From contig JAITCV010000009.1 of NCBI GenBank assembly GCA_031282905.1, positions 1 through 14,377 of the forward strand: a stretch of 14,377 nt of DNA, written 5' to 3'. The translations under genes and the position numbers were made by a program. Under the pieces are notes generated by a model. That model ran no database searches and was not told the origin of the DNA. It was given only the letters and a program-made list of their open reading frames with translations. Source of the stretch: Azoarcus sp. GTDB lineage: Bacteria; Pseudomonadota; Gammaproteobacteria; Burkholderiales; Rhodocyclaceae. Of the stretch, positions 13,884-14,377 are shown piece after piece; the stretch's first letter is position 1; every line of letters starts with the position of its first letter.

Positions 13884-14377
13884 ATGCCCTCAACAAGCCC
13901 ATGGCTGATCGTGGTGCTGGCCGCGCTGTCCGCGATCGGCCCGTTTTCCACCGATACCTATCTCCCGGCCTTCCAGGTCATGGCCCGCGAACTGGGCGCA
14001 ACCGATATCGAAGTGCAGCAAACCATAACCTGTTATATGACGACCTTCGCGGTCATGGTGTTGTGGCATGGCGCGCTTTCCGATCAGTTCGGTCGCCGCT
14101 CGGTATTGATATTAATGACTTTAGGATATTCCGCCGCCTCGATGATCTGCGCGTTCGCGCCCTCGATCGGCTGGTTGTGGCTGGGACGCGCCTTGCAGGG
14201 CGTATTCGGCGGCGTGGGCATGGTGGTGGGACGGGCCATGATCCGCGATTTGTATGACGGCGCGCAGGCCCAGCGCCTGATGGCGCAGATGATGCTCATC
14301 TTCGGCCTGGCCCCGGCGATCGCGCCGCTGGCCGGGGAAGCGCTGTTGGCCTTGTTCGGCTGGCGCTCGATTTTCGT
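13884..14377 (+). CDS. Bcr/CflA-type MFS multidrug exporter, N-terminal part
   Basis: The open frame continues past the window edge; 164 complete codons are visible. It encodes a major facilitator of the drug:H+ antiporter 12-helix (Bcr/CflA) type in the inner membrane. Evidence: helix 1 followed by GPFSTDTYLPAF (19-30), typical of Bcr/CflA; motif A GALSDQFGRRSVL in the loop between helices 2 and 3; LGRALQGVFGGVG in helix 4 and following; and helix 5 with GLAPAIAPLAGE. No Shine-Dalgarno site precedes the ATG; the bases there belong to the right repeat copy. Codons around 14098-14130 are unusually AT-rich. The drug or metabolite exported cannot be inferred. Confidence 0.88.
   Translation, partial: MPSTSPWLIVVLAALSAIGPFSTDTYLPAFQVMARELGATDIEVQQTITCYMTTFAVMVLWHGALSDQFGRRSVLILMTLGYSAASMICAFAPSIGWLWLGRALQGVFGGVGMVVGRAMIRDLYDGAQAQRLMAQMMLIFGLAPAIAPLAGEALLALFGWRSIF

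Noticed and set aside
1..14377. CRISPR array or defence/toxin-antitoxin genes
   Set aside because: No regularly spaced repeats and no genes of those families seen; the repeats found are isolated palindromes.

Overview
This GC-rich window looks chromosomal and betaproteobacterial (Rhodocyclales- or Nitrosomonadales-like). That placement is inferred from gene order (M16 protease pair-rsmD-coaD divergent from ftsY-ftsE-ftsX; yifB divergent from torF-glnK-amt) and protein style, not from a database search. Most of it is conserved housekeeping DNA. I see no defence island, CRISPR array, toxin system or biosynthetic cluster, and no convincing new multi-gene system. The unusual material lies between the genes.

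Left part (1-6797). A minus-strand operon runs leftwards: an M16 metalloprotease with an intact zinc motif, a second M16 protein that has lost it, rsmD (16S rRNA methyltransferase), coaD (coenzyme A synthesis) and the first two codons of another gene at the left edge. Divergent from it, ftsY-ftsE-ftsX form a tightly overlapping plus-strand operon for the SRP receptor and the FtsEX division complex. FtsX carries a low-complexity insert in its periplasmic domain.

Middle (6798-9198). A tRNA-Thr(TGT) gene with its own promoter -10 and terminator sits on the minus strand. Just beyond its 3' end is a frameshifted fragment of a phage-type integrase, the scar of an old tRNA-targeted element. Next come a small predicted membrane protein, an AmiD-type lipoprotein amidase (minus) and a bacteriohemerythrin (plus). 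The amiD-hemerythrin gap contains a cluster of palindromes. A 13-bp perfect hairpin terminator lies between hemerythrin and amt.

Right part (9199-14377). torF-glnK-amt is a minus-strand nitrogen operon: a putative outer-membrane porin, the PII regulator and the ammonium channel. Upstream is a good sigma-54 promoter and a near-perfect NtrC-type site, so the operon is probably induced by nitrogen limitation. The divergent yifB/comM-type AAA+ gene follows. Then comes a 362-base gene-free stretch full of inverted repeats, bounded by perfect 10-bp inverted copies. The second copy ends four bases before the start of a Bcr/CflA-type MFS exporter that runs off the right edge.
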